A DNA stretch of 24,624 bases from Methanosarcinaceae archaeon (GTDB lineage: Archaea; Halobacteriota; Methanosarcinia; Methanosarcinales; Methanosarcinaceae): the NCBI GenBank assembly GCA_020793555.1, contig DQIO01000326.1, positions 1 through 24,624 of the forward strand, written 5' to 3'. Within the stretch, counting starts at the first letter, position 1; every line of letters starts with the position of its first letter. Below are positions 16,304 through 23,477 of this stretch, one piece after another. The notes beneath the pieces are model-generated. The model ran no database searches. It was not told the origin of the DNA and saw only the letters and a program-made list of their open reading frames with translations. A program made the translations under genes and the position numbers.

Positions 16304-17161
16304 ATGGAAATGATCGAAAGTATGGACGTTATGAAAACAAGCCAGGCATCACATGACATATTTGGAGAAATGATTCCGGCACCAGCCGCAAACGCACTTG
16401 ATCCCGATTTTATAGAGACCTTGCGCTCACTCGGTGTTGATGAGGAGCACTTTGAACTTTCAGATGATGTGCTTAATGAACCGGTTGAGATTTTGCTAAA
16501 CCTTGTGAAAAACGATGACATCAACCCATGGGACCTTGATATTGTGGATATAACAGATAAATTTCTTGCAAAGATCGAAAATATGAAGATGATGGACCTG
16601 CGAATATCCGGCAGGACACTCCTGTATGCAGCGATACTGCTTCGCATGAAATCAACAGGTATTGTTGTGGAAGAGGAGGAAGATGATGATTTCGGGTTCG
16701 ATGACGGGATGGATTTCTACGATGTTGAGGATTATCCTGTCCCAAAACTTCCAATTCGGCGCATTGCAACCAGACCTGTTACCTTGCAGGAACTGATCAC
16801 TGAACTCAAAAAGGCGGAGAATGTAGAATTTAAGCGCAGGGAAAGAACGCGCATCCGAAAGATAATAGAAATGGAAGCCGTTACAACCGACGAAGTATTG
16901 GGTATTGCACACGAGGAAAATATCATAGAGCGTGTCGCGCTTCTTGGCGACCAGCTTCTCGATGCATTCAAGGACAGGACATGTGTTCCTTTTTCAGAAC
17001 TTATGAACGGGGACAGGTCGGAAAATGTGATGAATTATATCTCACTCCTGTTCCTTGCTACCGATAAAAAGATAATGCTTGCTCAAAAGGAGTTGTTTGG
17101 GGAATTGTACATTCACCCAAGTGGCAGTACGTTTGATGATTTTGATGAAGGTAATGCGTAA
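16304..17161 (+). CDS. scpA: Segregation and condensation protein A (kleisin)
   Basis: A 285-residue kleisin subunit that bridges the two SMC heads. The conserved core starts EPVEILLNLVKNDDINPWDLDIVDIT (about 63-88), followed by LRISGRTLLYAAILLRMKS (about 103-121). An acidic linker (EEEEDDDFGFDDGMD) comes next, and a C-terminal winged-helix region (FLATDKKIMLAQKELFGELYIHP) ends it. The N-terminus before the core is about 60 residues, longer than in many bacterial ScpA. A GGTGA ribosome binding site (16293-16297) sits 6 nt before the ATG; other in-frame ATGs follow closely but are less well placed. The scpB ATG directly follows the stop. Confidence 0.95.
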   Translation: MEMIESMDVMKTSQASHDIFGEMIPAPAANALDPDFIETLRSLGVDEEHFELSDDVLNEPVEILLNLVKNDDINPWDLDIVDITDKFLAKIENMKMMDLRISGRTLLYAAILLRMKSTGIVVEEEEDDDFGFDDGMDFYDVEDYPVPKLPIRRIATRPVTLQELITELKKAENVEFKRRERTRIRKIIEMEAVTTDEVLGIAHEENIIERVALLGDQLLDAFKDRTCVPFSELMNGDRSENVMNYISLLFLATDKKIMLAQKELFGELYIHPSGSTFDDFDEGNA

Positions 17162-18265
17162 ATGAGCAATAAAGAGACTATCGAAGCTTCACTTTTTGCT
17201 GCGGGGAGAGCACTGGATATCCAGACACTTGCAAAGATCATTGATAAACCAAAAAAACAGGTAAATCCAATCGTTCAATCGCTTATTGAGGAGTATAAAG
17301 AACGCGAGTGCGGACTTGAGATCATCGATCTTGGTGACAGGTACGTGATGCAGGTCAAACCGCAATATACAGATCTTGTACGCCCACTCGCACCAAAAGA
17401 AGTGGGTGCTCCGATGCTACGGACACTTTCGATGATTGCATACCATCAACCTGTGATACAGTCCGAACTGGTTGATATGCGTGGTAATGCGGCATACGAT
17501 CACATAAGGGAATTGAAGGAACGTGGATTTATTACGGCTGTTCCGAATGGCAGGACAAAACTGCTTCAGACAACACCGATGTTTGCCGATTATTTTGAAC
17601 TTGAGTCAAATGATCCTGAATCCATAAAAAAGAAGATCGTTGATCTTTCACGCAAGGAAAGTGGACAGAGTGGTCTTGATAAGTGGCTTGGCAGGAAGGT
17701 TGTGGCAGTTACTCCTATGTATGAATCTCTTATGGAAATGTGTGGTATAGATGAGTACAAGGTTATCAACGCCTACGATCCGACAGAAGAAGAGATCGAT
17801 AAACTTGCAGATGTGTCCAAGATGGTCGTTTCAAAAGGATATGCAGAACGGGTTGCCAAGTATTATGATGGCGAGATAATAGAGGTCGGTTCTACGACAT
17901 TTAATGATCTTATTGATGCAATAAGGACTCTTGAAGGTGCATACGACAAGACAAAAGCAGAGGAATGTATCGAACGTCTGGAAGAGTTGAAGGAGAGATA
18001 TGCCTCAAAAGCAATTGTGATAAGCAAGAGGGTTCAGCCTGCAACTGATATGGTTGCAAGGATCGTCAATGATTTGCGTATCGGTGTGTCTGCAAATGGG
18101 ATACTGATCGCGCCTGATTACGAAACATCGAGTGAGGGTGTTGAAGTTGGAGAAGATGCGGATATTCTTGTTCCAACGCATCGGAAACTTGAAGGTAATT
18201 TGATCGAGAGGGTCTGTCAAAAATATGATGCAATTATTGACGGACTGCGCAGTGTTGATGGCTGA
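17162..18265 (+). CDS. scpB: Segregation and condensation protein B with long C-terminal extension
   Basis: The N-terminal 165 residues are a typical ScpB pair of winged helices: MSNKETIEASLFAAGRALD, then LRTLSMIAYHQPVIQSELVDMRG (about 86-108) and the wing HIRELKERGFI. ScpB dimers bind ScpA and regulate the SMC ring. The protein is 367 residues, roughly twice the usual ScpB length. The extra 200 residues are mixed alpha/beta with a charged helix pair (IRTLEGAYDKTKAEECIERL, then EELKERYASKA) and no motif I recognise. The ATG abuts the scpA stop (TAA then ATG), so translation is coupled. No frame break separates the halves, so it is a true single frame rather than a sequencing join as far as can be seen. 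Confidence 0.9.
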   Translation: MSNKETIEASLFAAGRALDIQTLAKIIDKPKKQVNPIVQSLIEEYKERECGLEIIDLGDRYVMQVKPQYTDLVRPLAPKEVGAPMLRTLSMIAYHQPVIQSELVDMRGNAAYDHIRELKERGFITAVPNGRTKLLQTTPMFADYFELESNDPESIKKKIVDLSRKESGQSGLDKWLGRKVVAVTPMYESLMEMCGIDEYKVINAYDPTEEEIDKLADVSKMVVSKGYAERVAKYYDGEIIEVGSTTFNDLIDAIRTLEGAYDKTKAEECIERLEELKERYASKAIVISKRVQPATDMVARIVNDLRIGVSANGILIAPDYETSSEGVEVGEDADILVPTHRKLEGNLIERVCQKYDAIIDGLRSVDG

Positions 18266-18427
18266 TGTTATTGTTCAACGAGGGTTTTGCTTACATGAAA
18301 TAGTAAAAAAGTAAGTTATGTTAATTGAATAATGTTGTTAAAATTGTTGTAAATAGATGTTGTGACTGTAGCATATATGTAGTCAATAGTTTTTGTGATT
18401 TGAAATATTGTTTGTGTTTAGTGAGTG

Positions 18428-18449
18428 ACCCCATGATTTCAACTGGAAT
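18428..18449 (-). other. Origin recognition box 1
   Basis: On the minus strand it reads TTCCAGTTGAAATCA followed by TGGGGT, a full box including the G-string. Its core and flank form a perfect 20-bp inverted repeat with the site at 18690. Confidence 0.8.
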
Positions 18450-18460
18450 GAAGTATATTA

Positions 18461-18593
18461 AAAATTAATATTATTGTTAATAGCAACATTATAATAATAT
18501 TAATGTTACTATTAATAACAACCTTATAATAATATTAATGTTATTATTAATACCAACATTATAATAATATTAACATTATAGTAACATTATAAT
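18461..18593. repeat. 35-bp AT-only-like tandem repeats (probable unwinding element)
   Basis: Three 35-nt units begin at 18461, 18496 and 18531, and a 28-nt partial unit at 18566. They consist almost wholly of A and T and share the ending ACATTATAAT or a close variant. The array lies between the inverted boxes at 18428 and 18690, where a DNA unwinding element is expected. Confidence 0.85.
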
Positions 18594-18689
18594 CAAATTT
18601 AAAAGATACTGTTATATACTAAAAGTGTTATATCATAAACACCATGTTTTTTTAAATTTTATTAAATTATGCATAGCATATTTAATTTC

Positions 18690-18711
18690 ATTCCAGTTGA
18701 AATCATACGGT
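18690..18711 (+). other. Origin recognition box 2 (degenerate G-string)
   Basis: TTCCAGTTGAAATCA is identical to box 1, but the G-string is ATACGGT instead of ATGGGGT. Orientation is opposite to box 1 across the AT-rich repeats. Confidence 0.7.
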
Positions 18712-18728
18712 CTCTGTCTTATATAAAC

Positions 18729-18750
18729 GTTCCAATCGAAACAAAGGGGT
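18729..18750 (+). other. Origin recognition box 3
   Basis: GTTCCAATCGAAACAAAG followed by GGGT; full box with intact G-string, closest to the classical archaeal consensus. Confidence 0.8.
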
Positions 18751-18764
18751 GTTACTAGATTTAA

Positions 18765-18786
18765 GTTCCATTTGAACTGCAAAACT
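18765..18786 (+). other. Half origin recognition box
   Basis: GTTCCATTTGAACTGC matches the core of the box but lacks the G-string. It lies 14 nt after box 3 in the same orientation. Confidence 0.45.
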
Positions 18787-18863
18787 ATAAGTATAGAATT
18801 TTGTAACAATATTTATTGTCTCTACAGACATCGTTTTTTTTATTTTTTAAAACAATTAATTGT

Positions 18864-18885
18864 TTTCCACTTGAAACCAAGGGGT
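18864..18885 (+). other. Origin recognition box 4
   Basis: TTTCCACTTGAAACCAAG followed by GGGT; full box with intact G-string, the one nearest cdc6. A weaker TTCCA/TGGAA inverted pair lies beyond it at about 18914-18933. Confidence 0.8.
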
Positions 18886-19022
18886 ACTAACCATAAACAT
18901 TAATAACATATACTTCCATTGCATCACTTGGAATTTAAGAGTGTTTGATGGGTAATAAAAAATAAATTATATTGTGGTTTATAATCACAATTTGAATATA
19001 ATTGATTATAATTAGATTACAA

Positions 19023-19072
19023 TTTAATTATGATTTAATTATAGTTTAATTATAGTTTAATTATAGTTTATT
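19023..19072. repeat. 11-bp tandem repeats upstream of cdc6
   Basis: Four units of TTTAATTATAG or one-base variants begin at 19023, 19034, 19045 and 19056, with a partial fifth. They end about 30 nt before the cdc6 ATG, in the position of its core promoter. The 11-nt period is about one helical turn, so the units face the same side of the DNA. Confidence 0.8.
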
Positions 19073-19099
19073 ACAATTTTAAGAATAGGATGAGTAAAG

Positions 19100-20338
19100 A
19101 TGGTAGAAGCTAAATCATTGGATGGATTATTTCAGGAATTGCTTGAAAATGAACCGATTTTTAAAAACAAGGAAGTTCTTAGACCATCTTATACTCCTGA
19201 TTCCTTATTACATAGAGATATTCAGATCAACAGTCTTGCTACAATTTTAGTATCGGCACTTCGTGGAGATACTCCATCGAATATTCTCATATATGGAAAA
19301 ACAGGTACAGGTAAAACAGCAGCAACTCGTCATGTTGGAATAGAACTTGAGAAAAAAAGTGAAGAAATGGATGTTTCTTGTGTTGTGTTATACATCAATT
19401 GTGAGGTTATTGATACTCAATACCGGTTGTTGGCAAATCTTGCCAGACAATTTGGTAAAGATGTTCCTATGACTGGATGGCCTACTGATCAGGTTTTTGC
19501 CAAATTTAAAGAAAGCATTGATTCAAAGGAGCAAATCATTATCATCATACTTGATGAGATAGATAAATTAGTTAAAAAAAGTGATGATGTTCTTTATAAT
19601 CTCTCTCGTATCAATGGTGATCTTAAAAAATCCAAAGTAAGTATGATAGGTGTATCAAATGATTTAAAATTCACAGAATTTTTGGATCCAAGAGTAAGGA
19701 GTTCACTTGGAGAAGAAGAACTAATATTTCCTCCATACGATGCTGACCAGATTAGTGATATCTTAAAAGAAAGAGCACATAAAGCATACAAAGATGATGT
19801 TTTGGATGATATGGTCATTCCTCTTTGTGCGGCATTTGCTGCTCAAGAGCATGGGGATGCCAGAAGAGCTCTTGATTTGTTAAGAGTTTCAGGAGAATTG
19901 GCAGAACGTGAAAACAAACCAAAAGTTGAAGAAATACATGTTAAAAATGCTCAAGATAAGATCGAAGTAGATCGTATTGTTGAAGTTGTACGTACACTTC
20001 CGACCCAGTCTAAATTAGTACTTTATAGTATATTGTATCTTAAGAATAAAGGCTACAGAAATGTCACAACAGGTCAAGTGTATAATATTTATCAAAAATT
20101 CTGTAACAATATTGATGTAGATGTTCTCACACAGCGTAGAGTAACAGATCTCATATCAGAATTGGACATGCTTGGAATAGTCAATGCAATTGTAGTAAGC
20201 AAAGGACGTTATGGCAGAACAAAAGAAATATCATTAAGTGTTTCTATTTCCAGTACGCGGAAGGTACTTCTTGAAGATTCCAGGTTAAAACCGCTCGAAA
20301 ATTTTAACCCTCCGATAATTTCTCAAATGCATTTGTAA
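19100..20338 (+). CDS. cdc6: Origin recognition/initiator protein Cdc6/Orc1
   Basis: A 412-residue AAA+ initiator, full length. It binds origin recognition boxes, here the ones just upstream, and recruits the MCM helicase. Motifs: Walker A GKTGTGKT (66-73), Walker B ILDEID (150-155), sensor 1 IGVSND (Asn187), sensor 2 GDARRALDLLR (252-262) and a C-terminal winged helix (about 295-390, LPTQSKLVLYSILYL onward) that contacts DNA. The start is chosen by an AGGATGAG ribosome binding region at 19087-19094; the ATG at 19090 within it is out of frame. The gene looks more AT-rich than the neighbouring smc group. Convergent with the signal peptidase gene, 40 nt apart. Confidence 0.97.
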   Translation: MVEAKSLDGLFQELLENEPIFKNKEVLRPSYTPDSLLHRDIQINSLATILVSALRGDTPSNILIYGKTGTGKTAATRHVGIELEKKSEEMDVSCVVLYINCEVIDTQYRLLANLARQFGKDVPMTGWPTDQVFAKFKESIDSKEQIIIIILDEIDKLVKKSDDVLYNLSRINGDLKKSKVSMIGVSNDLKFTEFLDPRVRSSLGEEELIFPPYDADQISDILKERAHKAYKDDVLDDMVIPLCAAFAAQEHGDARRALDLLRVSGELAERENKPKVEEIHVKNAQDKIEVDRIVEVVRTLPTQSKLVLYSILYLKNKGYRNVTTGQVYNIYQKFCNNIDVDVLTQRRVTDLISELDMLGIVNAIVVSKGRYGRTKEISLSVSISSTRKVLLEDSRLKPLENFNPPIISQMHL

Positions 20339-20378
20339 GATGTATTAACGCTTTTTAGGGTTATAAAATTGATAGTTT

Positions 20379-20951
20379 TTAAATATAGTTTTGAAATCTT
20401 GGAAGCAATAGTCTAAGATATCCTACATAAGGTATCTTATACCGTGCAACTCCTATGATCCATTCATCTTTAATTGGAATGTGATAACTTATATCACCTT
20501 GCTGGTCAAAGTGTGTATTGGTTAGAGGATTATCGCCTTTGGTAATGTATCCGCTGCAAGGTGCAGGCGGTCCACCGGTCCACATTATTTCTCCTTTTTC
20601 TACATAATACATAGCTCTGTGAATAATTGGTGTCATATCTTCATGACCCATTGGGCGATATAATATTACATCCCCGCTTTCTCCAAATGATAAATAATCT
20701 CCATTATCAGGTTGTTTGGTAACTATTTCGGTTCTATCTATACTTTCAATAAAAACAATATCTCCGATATTCATATGCGGTTCCATACTTCCTGATTCAA
20801 CAGCTACCATAGGAGTCCACATACCAAATGCAACTTGAGAAAAGGATGCAAAGACAAGTACAGCTAATGCTATAGTAAGAATATCGCGTGTGAGTGAGAT
20901 CCAGAAATTATCGCTATTTCTAAATGTATAAATTGCATCTTTTGTATTCAT
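20379..20951 (-). CDS. Type I signal peptidase, archaeal S26B type
   Basis: A 190-residue membrane peptidase that would remove Sec signal peptides on the outer face of the membrane. N-terminal anchor at about 17-43 (WISLTRDILTIALAVLVFAS); box with catalytic Ser55 in VESGSMEP; His111 in PIIHRA in place of the bacterial lysine; and Asp140 in ITKGDN. This Ser/His/Asp set is typical of archaeal and ER enzymes. The start 20951 is preferred because GGAG precedes it by 6 nt; an ATG four codons upstream contains that GGAG and has no site of its own. The C-terminal hydrophobic stretch (IPYVGYLRLLLP) is short. It seems unrelated to the replication genes around it. Confidence 0.92.
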   Translation of the reverse strand: MNTKDAIYTFRNSDNFWISLTRDILTIALAVLVFASFSQVAFGMWTPMVAVESGSMEPHMNIGDIVFIESIDRTEIVTKQPDNGDYLSFGESGDVILYRPMGHEDMTPIIHRAMYYVEKGEIMWTGGPPAPCSGYITKGDNPLTNTHFDQQGDISYHIPIKDEWIIGVARYKIPYVGYLRLLLPRFQNYI

Positions 20952-20963
20952 TAATTTCTCCAT

Positions 20964-21213
20964 GATAATTGTACCATAAACTACAATATTATAGTAATGT
21001 TATATTATGGTATGATATTACTATAGTTGTAATTCAGTTATGTATATTTATTGTTAGCTGTTATGTTGGTCAGTTGTAATGGTGATTGCCACAATATAAT
21101 ATAATATAATACAATATAATTATAATTGTTAGTATACAACCGAACATTATTAAAAGTATTGGTCAAATATTCTTTTGATAGGTGAACTCAATTTAGGTAT
21201 CCAGGTACATATC
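20964..21213. other. AT-rich divergent intergenic region
   Basis: The gap between the signal peptidase and polB is AT-rich. It holds an imperfect inverted repeat (about 20982-21034, arms ATAGTAAT and ATTACTAT) and a run of ATAAT/ATATA steps at 21091-21130. Promoters for both divergent genes must lie here, but I cannot pick a TATA box with confidence from so AT-rich a stretch. Confidence 0.5.
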
Positions 21214-22881
21214 ATGCAGAAAATCGATATCATAGCAATATTTGCAGAAGAAGGTTATCAGGTCAGCTCTGCAGCAGTGAAAGTAATATCTACGCATAGT
21301 TCCCAGATTGAGCTTATCAGATACATACTTGCAACCATTGACGAATCTGTATTTGTAGTCGAAGCTGAACACATAAACCTTGATGGGTTTAAGGTTAATC
21401 CGGAAAATCCAAACCTAAACCTAAACTCAAACTCAGACCGAAACCTCAATCCAGATCCAACCCCAAAATCGGATTCTAATCCATTAGACACAGTCAATAA
21501 TATAGATCCAATCTCATCATCTATTCCATCTTTTTCCCCATCTTCGTCATCAACATCTTCATCTCAATCACTTGATGGCTGTAACCATAAGTCTGAGTGT
21601 GAGTACAAATACCCTGAAAGTCCTGTTGAAATCATTTCTGACATAACAGATCAGTCAACATGTGTCGGTGAGTACATGGAATTTGTTCAGTATTTCAGGA
21701 ACCGATATAGCAAATTAAGCGAAATGATACGCGGCAGGGTGAATGCAAGACCTATAGAGAGCCTTGTCAAAAACCGCAGACGAGGCGGTGGAATGAGACA
21801 GGAGCGGGGTGAGGGAGGTTATAATGAGATATCTATCGTAGGAATGGTATCTGATATCAAGACTACCACCAATGGACATAAGATTCTTGAACTTGAGGAT
21901 CCTACAGGTTCATTTTCGGTGCTTGTGCGAATGGCAGATAAGAATCTATTCGAGCAGGCATCCCGCCTTGTGCTTGATGAAGTTGTGGGTGTTACAGGTG
22001 CGCTTACCAATGATGGAAATTTGATGATCGTAAAAAAGATTATCATGCCCGATCTTCCGGCAATGTCACATAGGCAAAGTACTACATCCGGAAAAGCGGT
22101 TTTCATATCGGATGTGCATATTGGGAGTTCGACATTCCTTGAGGATGCATGGCATCGTTTTATCGATTTTTTGAACGGGGATGTGGATAATGAGGATATG
22201 TGCAAGATAGCCAGTGAAGTAAGGTATCTTGTTGTTGCAGGTGACCTTGTCGATGGTGTGGGTATATTCCCTGGTCAGGACAAGGAGCTTGAGATATATG
22301 ATGTGTATGACCAGTACAAAAAAGCTGTTGAGTACTTTGACCAGATACCGGATCACATAAAGATAATAATAGGACCGGGTAATCACGATGCTGTACGTCA
22401 GGCAGAGCCACAGCCCAAATTTCCGGATCATATAAGATCGAATTTCAATGGTAATGATAACATTACCTTTGTGGGCAATCCGGCAATGGTCAACCTTGAT
22501 GGTATTAAAGTGTTGATGTATCACGGACGTTCGATCGATGATCTTGTTGCAGAAATTCCCGGTGTTTCGTATCAGGATCCTACGACCGCAATGGTCGAAA
22601 TGATGAAACGAAGACATCTTTCTCCTATCTATGGAAGCAGGGTTTCCATTGCACCTGAAAAGCAGGATCATTTTGTGATAAACCAGATCCCTGATATTCT
22701 CCATTGTGGGCATGTTCACACTGTGGGAGTGAAGAACTACAAGAATGTGCTTTTGATAAATTCAGGCACATGGCAGGCGCAAACAGAGTTCCAAAAACGT
22801 GTGAATCTTATGCCAACACCTGCACAGGTTCCTGTTGTCGACTTGTCGAACCTGAAGACAACGATGTTAAAGTTTGAGTGA
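21214..22881 (+). CDS. polB: DNA polymerase II (PolD) small subunit DP1
   Basis: A 555-residue small subunit of the archaeal replicative polymerase PolD, with 3'-5' exonuclease function. Layout: a helical N-terminal domain (about 1-60); a low-complexity Asn/Pro/Ser linker (about 61-119); an OB fold (about 206-285, ISIVGMVSDIKTTTNGHKIL); and a calcineurin-like phosphodiesterase domain with intact metal motifs DVH (300-302), GDLVDG (Asp344, Asp347), GNHD (390-392) and GHVH (500-502). All catalytic residues are present, so proofreading is expected to be active. The ATG at 21214 starts MQKIDIIAIFAEEGYQVS; an in-frame TTG at 21175 would add 13 residues. Being near oriC and cdc6 matches the arrangement known in other Euryarchaeota; the DP2 gene is not in the window. 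Confidence 0.95.
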   Translation: MQKIDIIAIFAEEGYQVSSAAVKVISTHSSQIELIRYILATIDESVFVVEAEHINLDGFKVNPENPNLNLNSNSDRNLNPDPTPKSDSNPLDTVNNIDPISSSIPSFSPSSSSTSSSQSLDGCNHKSECEYKYPESPVEIISDITDQSTCVGEYMEFVQYFRNRYSKLSEMIRGRVNARPIESLVKNRRRGGGMRQERGEGGYNEISIVGMVSDIKTTTNGHKILELEDPTGSFSVLVRMADKNLFEQASRLVLDEVVGVTGALTNDGNLMIVKKIIMPDLPAMSHRQSTTSGKAVFISDVHIGSSTFLEDAWHRFIDFLNGDVDNEDMCKIASEVRYLVVAGDLVDGVGIFPGQDKELEIYDVYDQYKKAVEYFDQIPDHIKIIIGPGNHDAVRQAEPQPKFPDHIRSNFNGNDNITFVGNPAMVNLDGIKVLMYHGRSIDDLVAEIPGVSYQDPTTAMVEMMKRRHLSPIYGSRVSIAPEKQDHFVINQIPDILHCGHVHTVGVKNYKNVLLINSGTWQAQTEFQKRVNLMPTPAQVPVVDLSNLKTTMLKFE

Positions 22882-22960
22882 TTATTTGGTTGATGATTTT
22901 CTAAACTCCAAGATGACCGATCGGTTTTTACACAGTGCTGTCAGCGCACCAACTTAGGAA

Positions 22961-22993
22961 CACCCGCGGGCAAATTATACGTACATGCGGGTG
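22961..22993. other. GC-rich stem-loop downstream of polB
   Basis: CACCCGC (22961-22967) pairs with GCGGGTG (22987-22993) around a 19-nt loop, with an outer GG/CC extension past a 2-nt bulge. A smaller hairpin (GTGC/GCAC) lies just before it near 22935-22949. No T-tract follows. It could end the polB transcript or belong to a small RNA; neither can be shown. Confidence 0.4.
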
Positions 22994-23012
22994 CCGATGC
23001 TAAAAATAAAGT

Positions 23013-23343
23013 CACAGCAATTGACCTAAACTAAAGAAAACGGAACATCAGTACCCGCCGCAGGCGGCGGATTCCACTGCTGCCAAACCCATAACCCATA
23101 ACCCATAACCCATAACCCATAACCCATAACCCACAACCCATAACCCACAACCCATAACCCATAACCCATAACCCCAAATCCAATCATGCAATTCTGATAT
23201 CTGCAAATATTACGCCGCTTAAAAACCGTTTTGTATTTTGCGTTCATGGTGTAGGAACGTGCCGCGCTTTTGCGCGGTCGTGTCGTTTTTTGCACCTGTC
23301 TCAATCCCTTCCGTCTCGCGACATTATATGGTTGACTCGACAC
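23013..23343 (-). repeat. Dispersed element, copy B (inverted relative to copy A)
   Basis: Reverse-complement copy of 10652-10910. It retains both hairpins, the identical CCGCCGC/GCGGCGG one (23055-23070) and CCGCGC/GCGCGG with loop AAAA (about 23257-23272), and has a 12-unit heptamer array in place of the single unit of copy A. The region 22882-23477 contains no gene I can support; the open frame 23026-23346 on the minus strand is this repeat read through the heptamers. Confidence 0.85.
23088..23171 (-). repeat. Heptamer array (TTATGGG)12
   Basis: Twelve perfect-length 7-nt units, TTATGGG on the minus strand; the units at 23130 and 23144 read TTGTGGG. Twelve GGG runs with 4-nt spacers meet the classic G-quadruplex rule several times over. 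The homologous place in copy A has one unit (TCATGGG), so the array has expanded or contracted. Confidence 0.95.
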
Positions 23344-23409
23344 CAATCCATGTTTACTAAACCATTTGAAAGAGAGTTACCAGAGTTTACTCCATTCTAC
23401 ACAGATATC

Positions 23410-23424
23410 AGGGATATGATCCCT
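23410..23424. other. Palindrome AGGGAT-ATG-ATCCCT
   Basis: A perfect 6-bp stem with a 3-nt loop, followed at 23426-23456 by short TTACAA/TTATAA repeats, in the gap before the minus-strand gene ending at 23478. It might stop transcription of that gene, though no T-tract follows on the minus strand. Confidence 0.3.
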
Positions 23425-23477
23425 TAAATTACAATTACAATTACAATTATAATTAAGAAGATGATTGTGATCTACAC

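Larger units (their letters stand above)
18428..18885. other. Candidate replication origin (oriC)
   Basis: The 834-nt gene-free gap 18266-19099 lies directly upstream of cdc6/orc1, the usual archaeal origin position. It contains five sites resembling the archaeal origin recognition box, with a common core TTCCAnTTGAAA and, in three of them, the G-string CAnGGGGT. One full site is on the minus strand on the left (18428-18449) and the others are on the plus strand on the right (18690, 18729, 18765, 18864), so boxes of opposite orientation flank an AT-rich zone with 35-bp repeats. This inverted arrangement around an unwinding element is known for Orc1/Cdc6-dependent origins. The first 160 nt of the gap (18266-18427) show nothing recognisable. 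Confidence 0.85.

Noticed and set aside
22066..22719. 217-codon minus-strand frame within polB
   Set aside because: It covers the phosphodiesterase motifs of DP1, which are clearly coded on the plus strand; no motif or start signal of its own.
22921..22999. tRNA-like gene
   Set aside because: Stems are present, but there is no acceptor/D/anticodon/T-arm layout and no GGTTC-type T-loop sequence.
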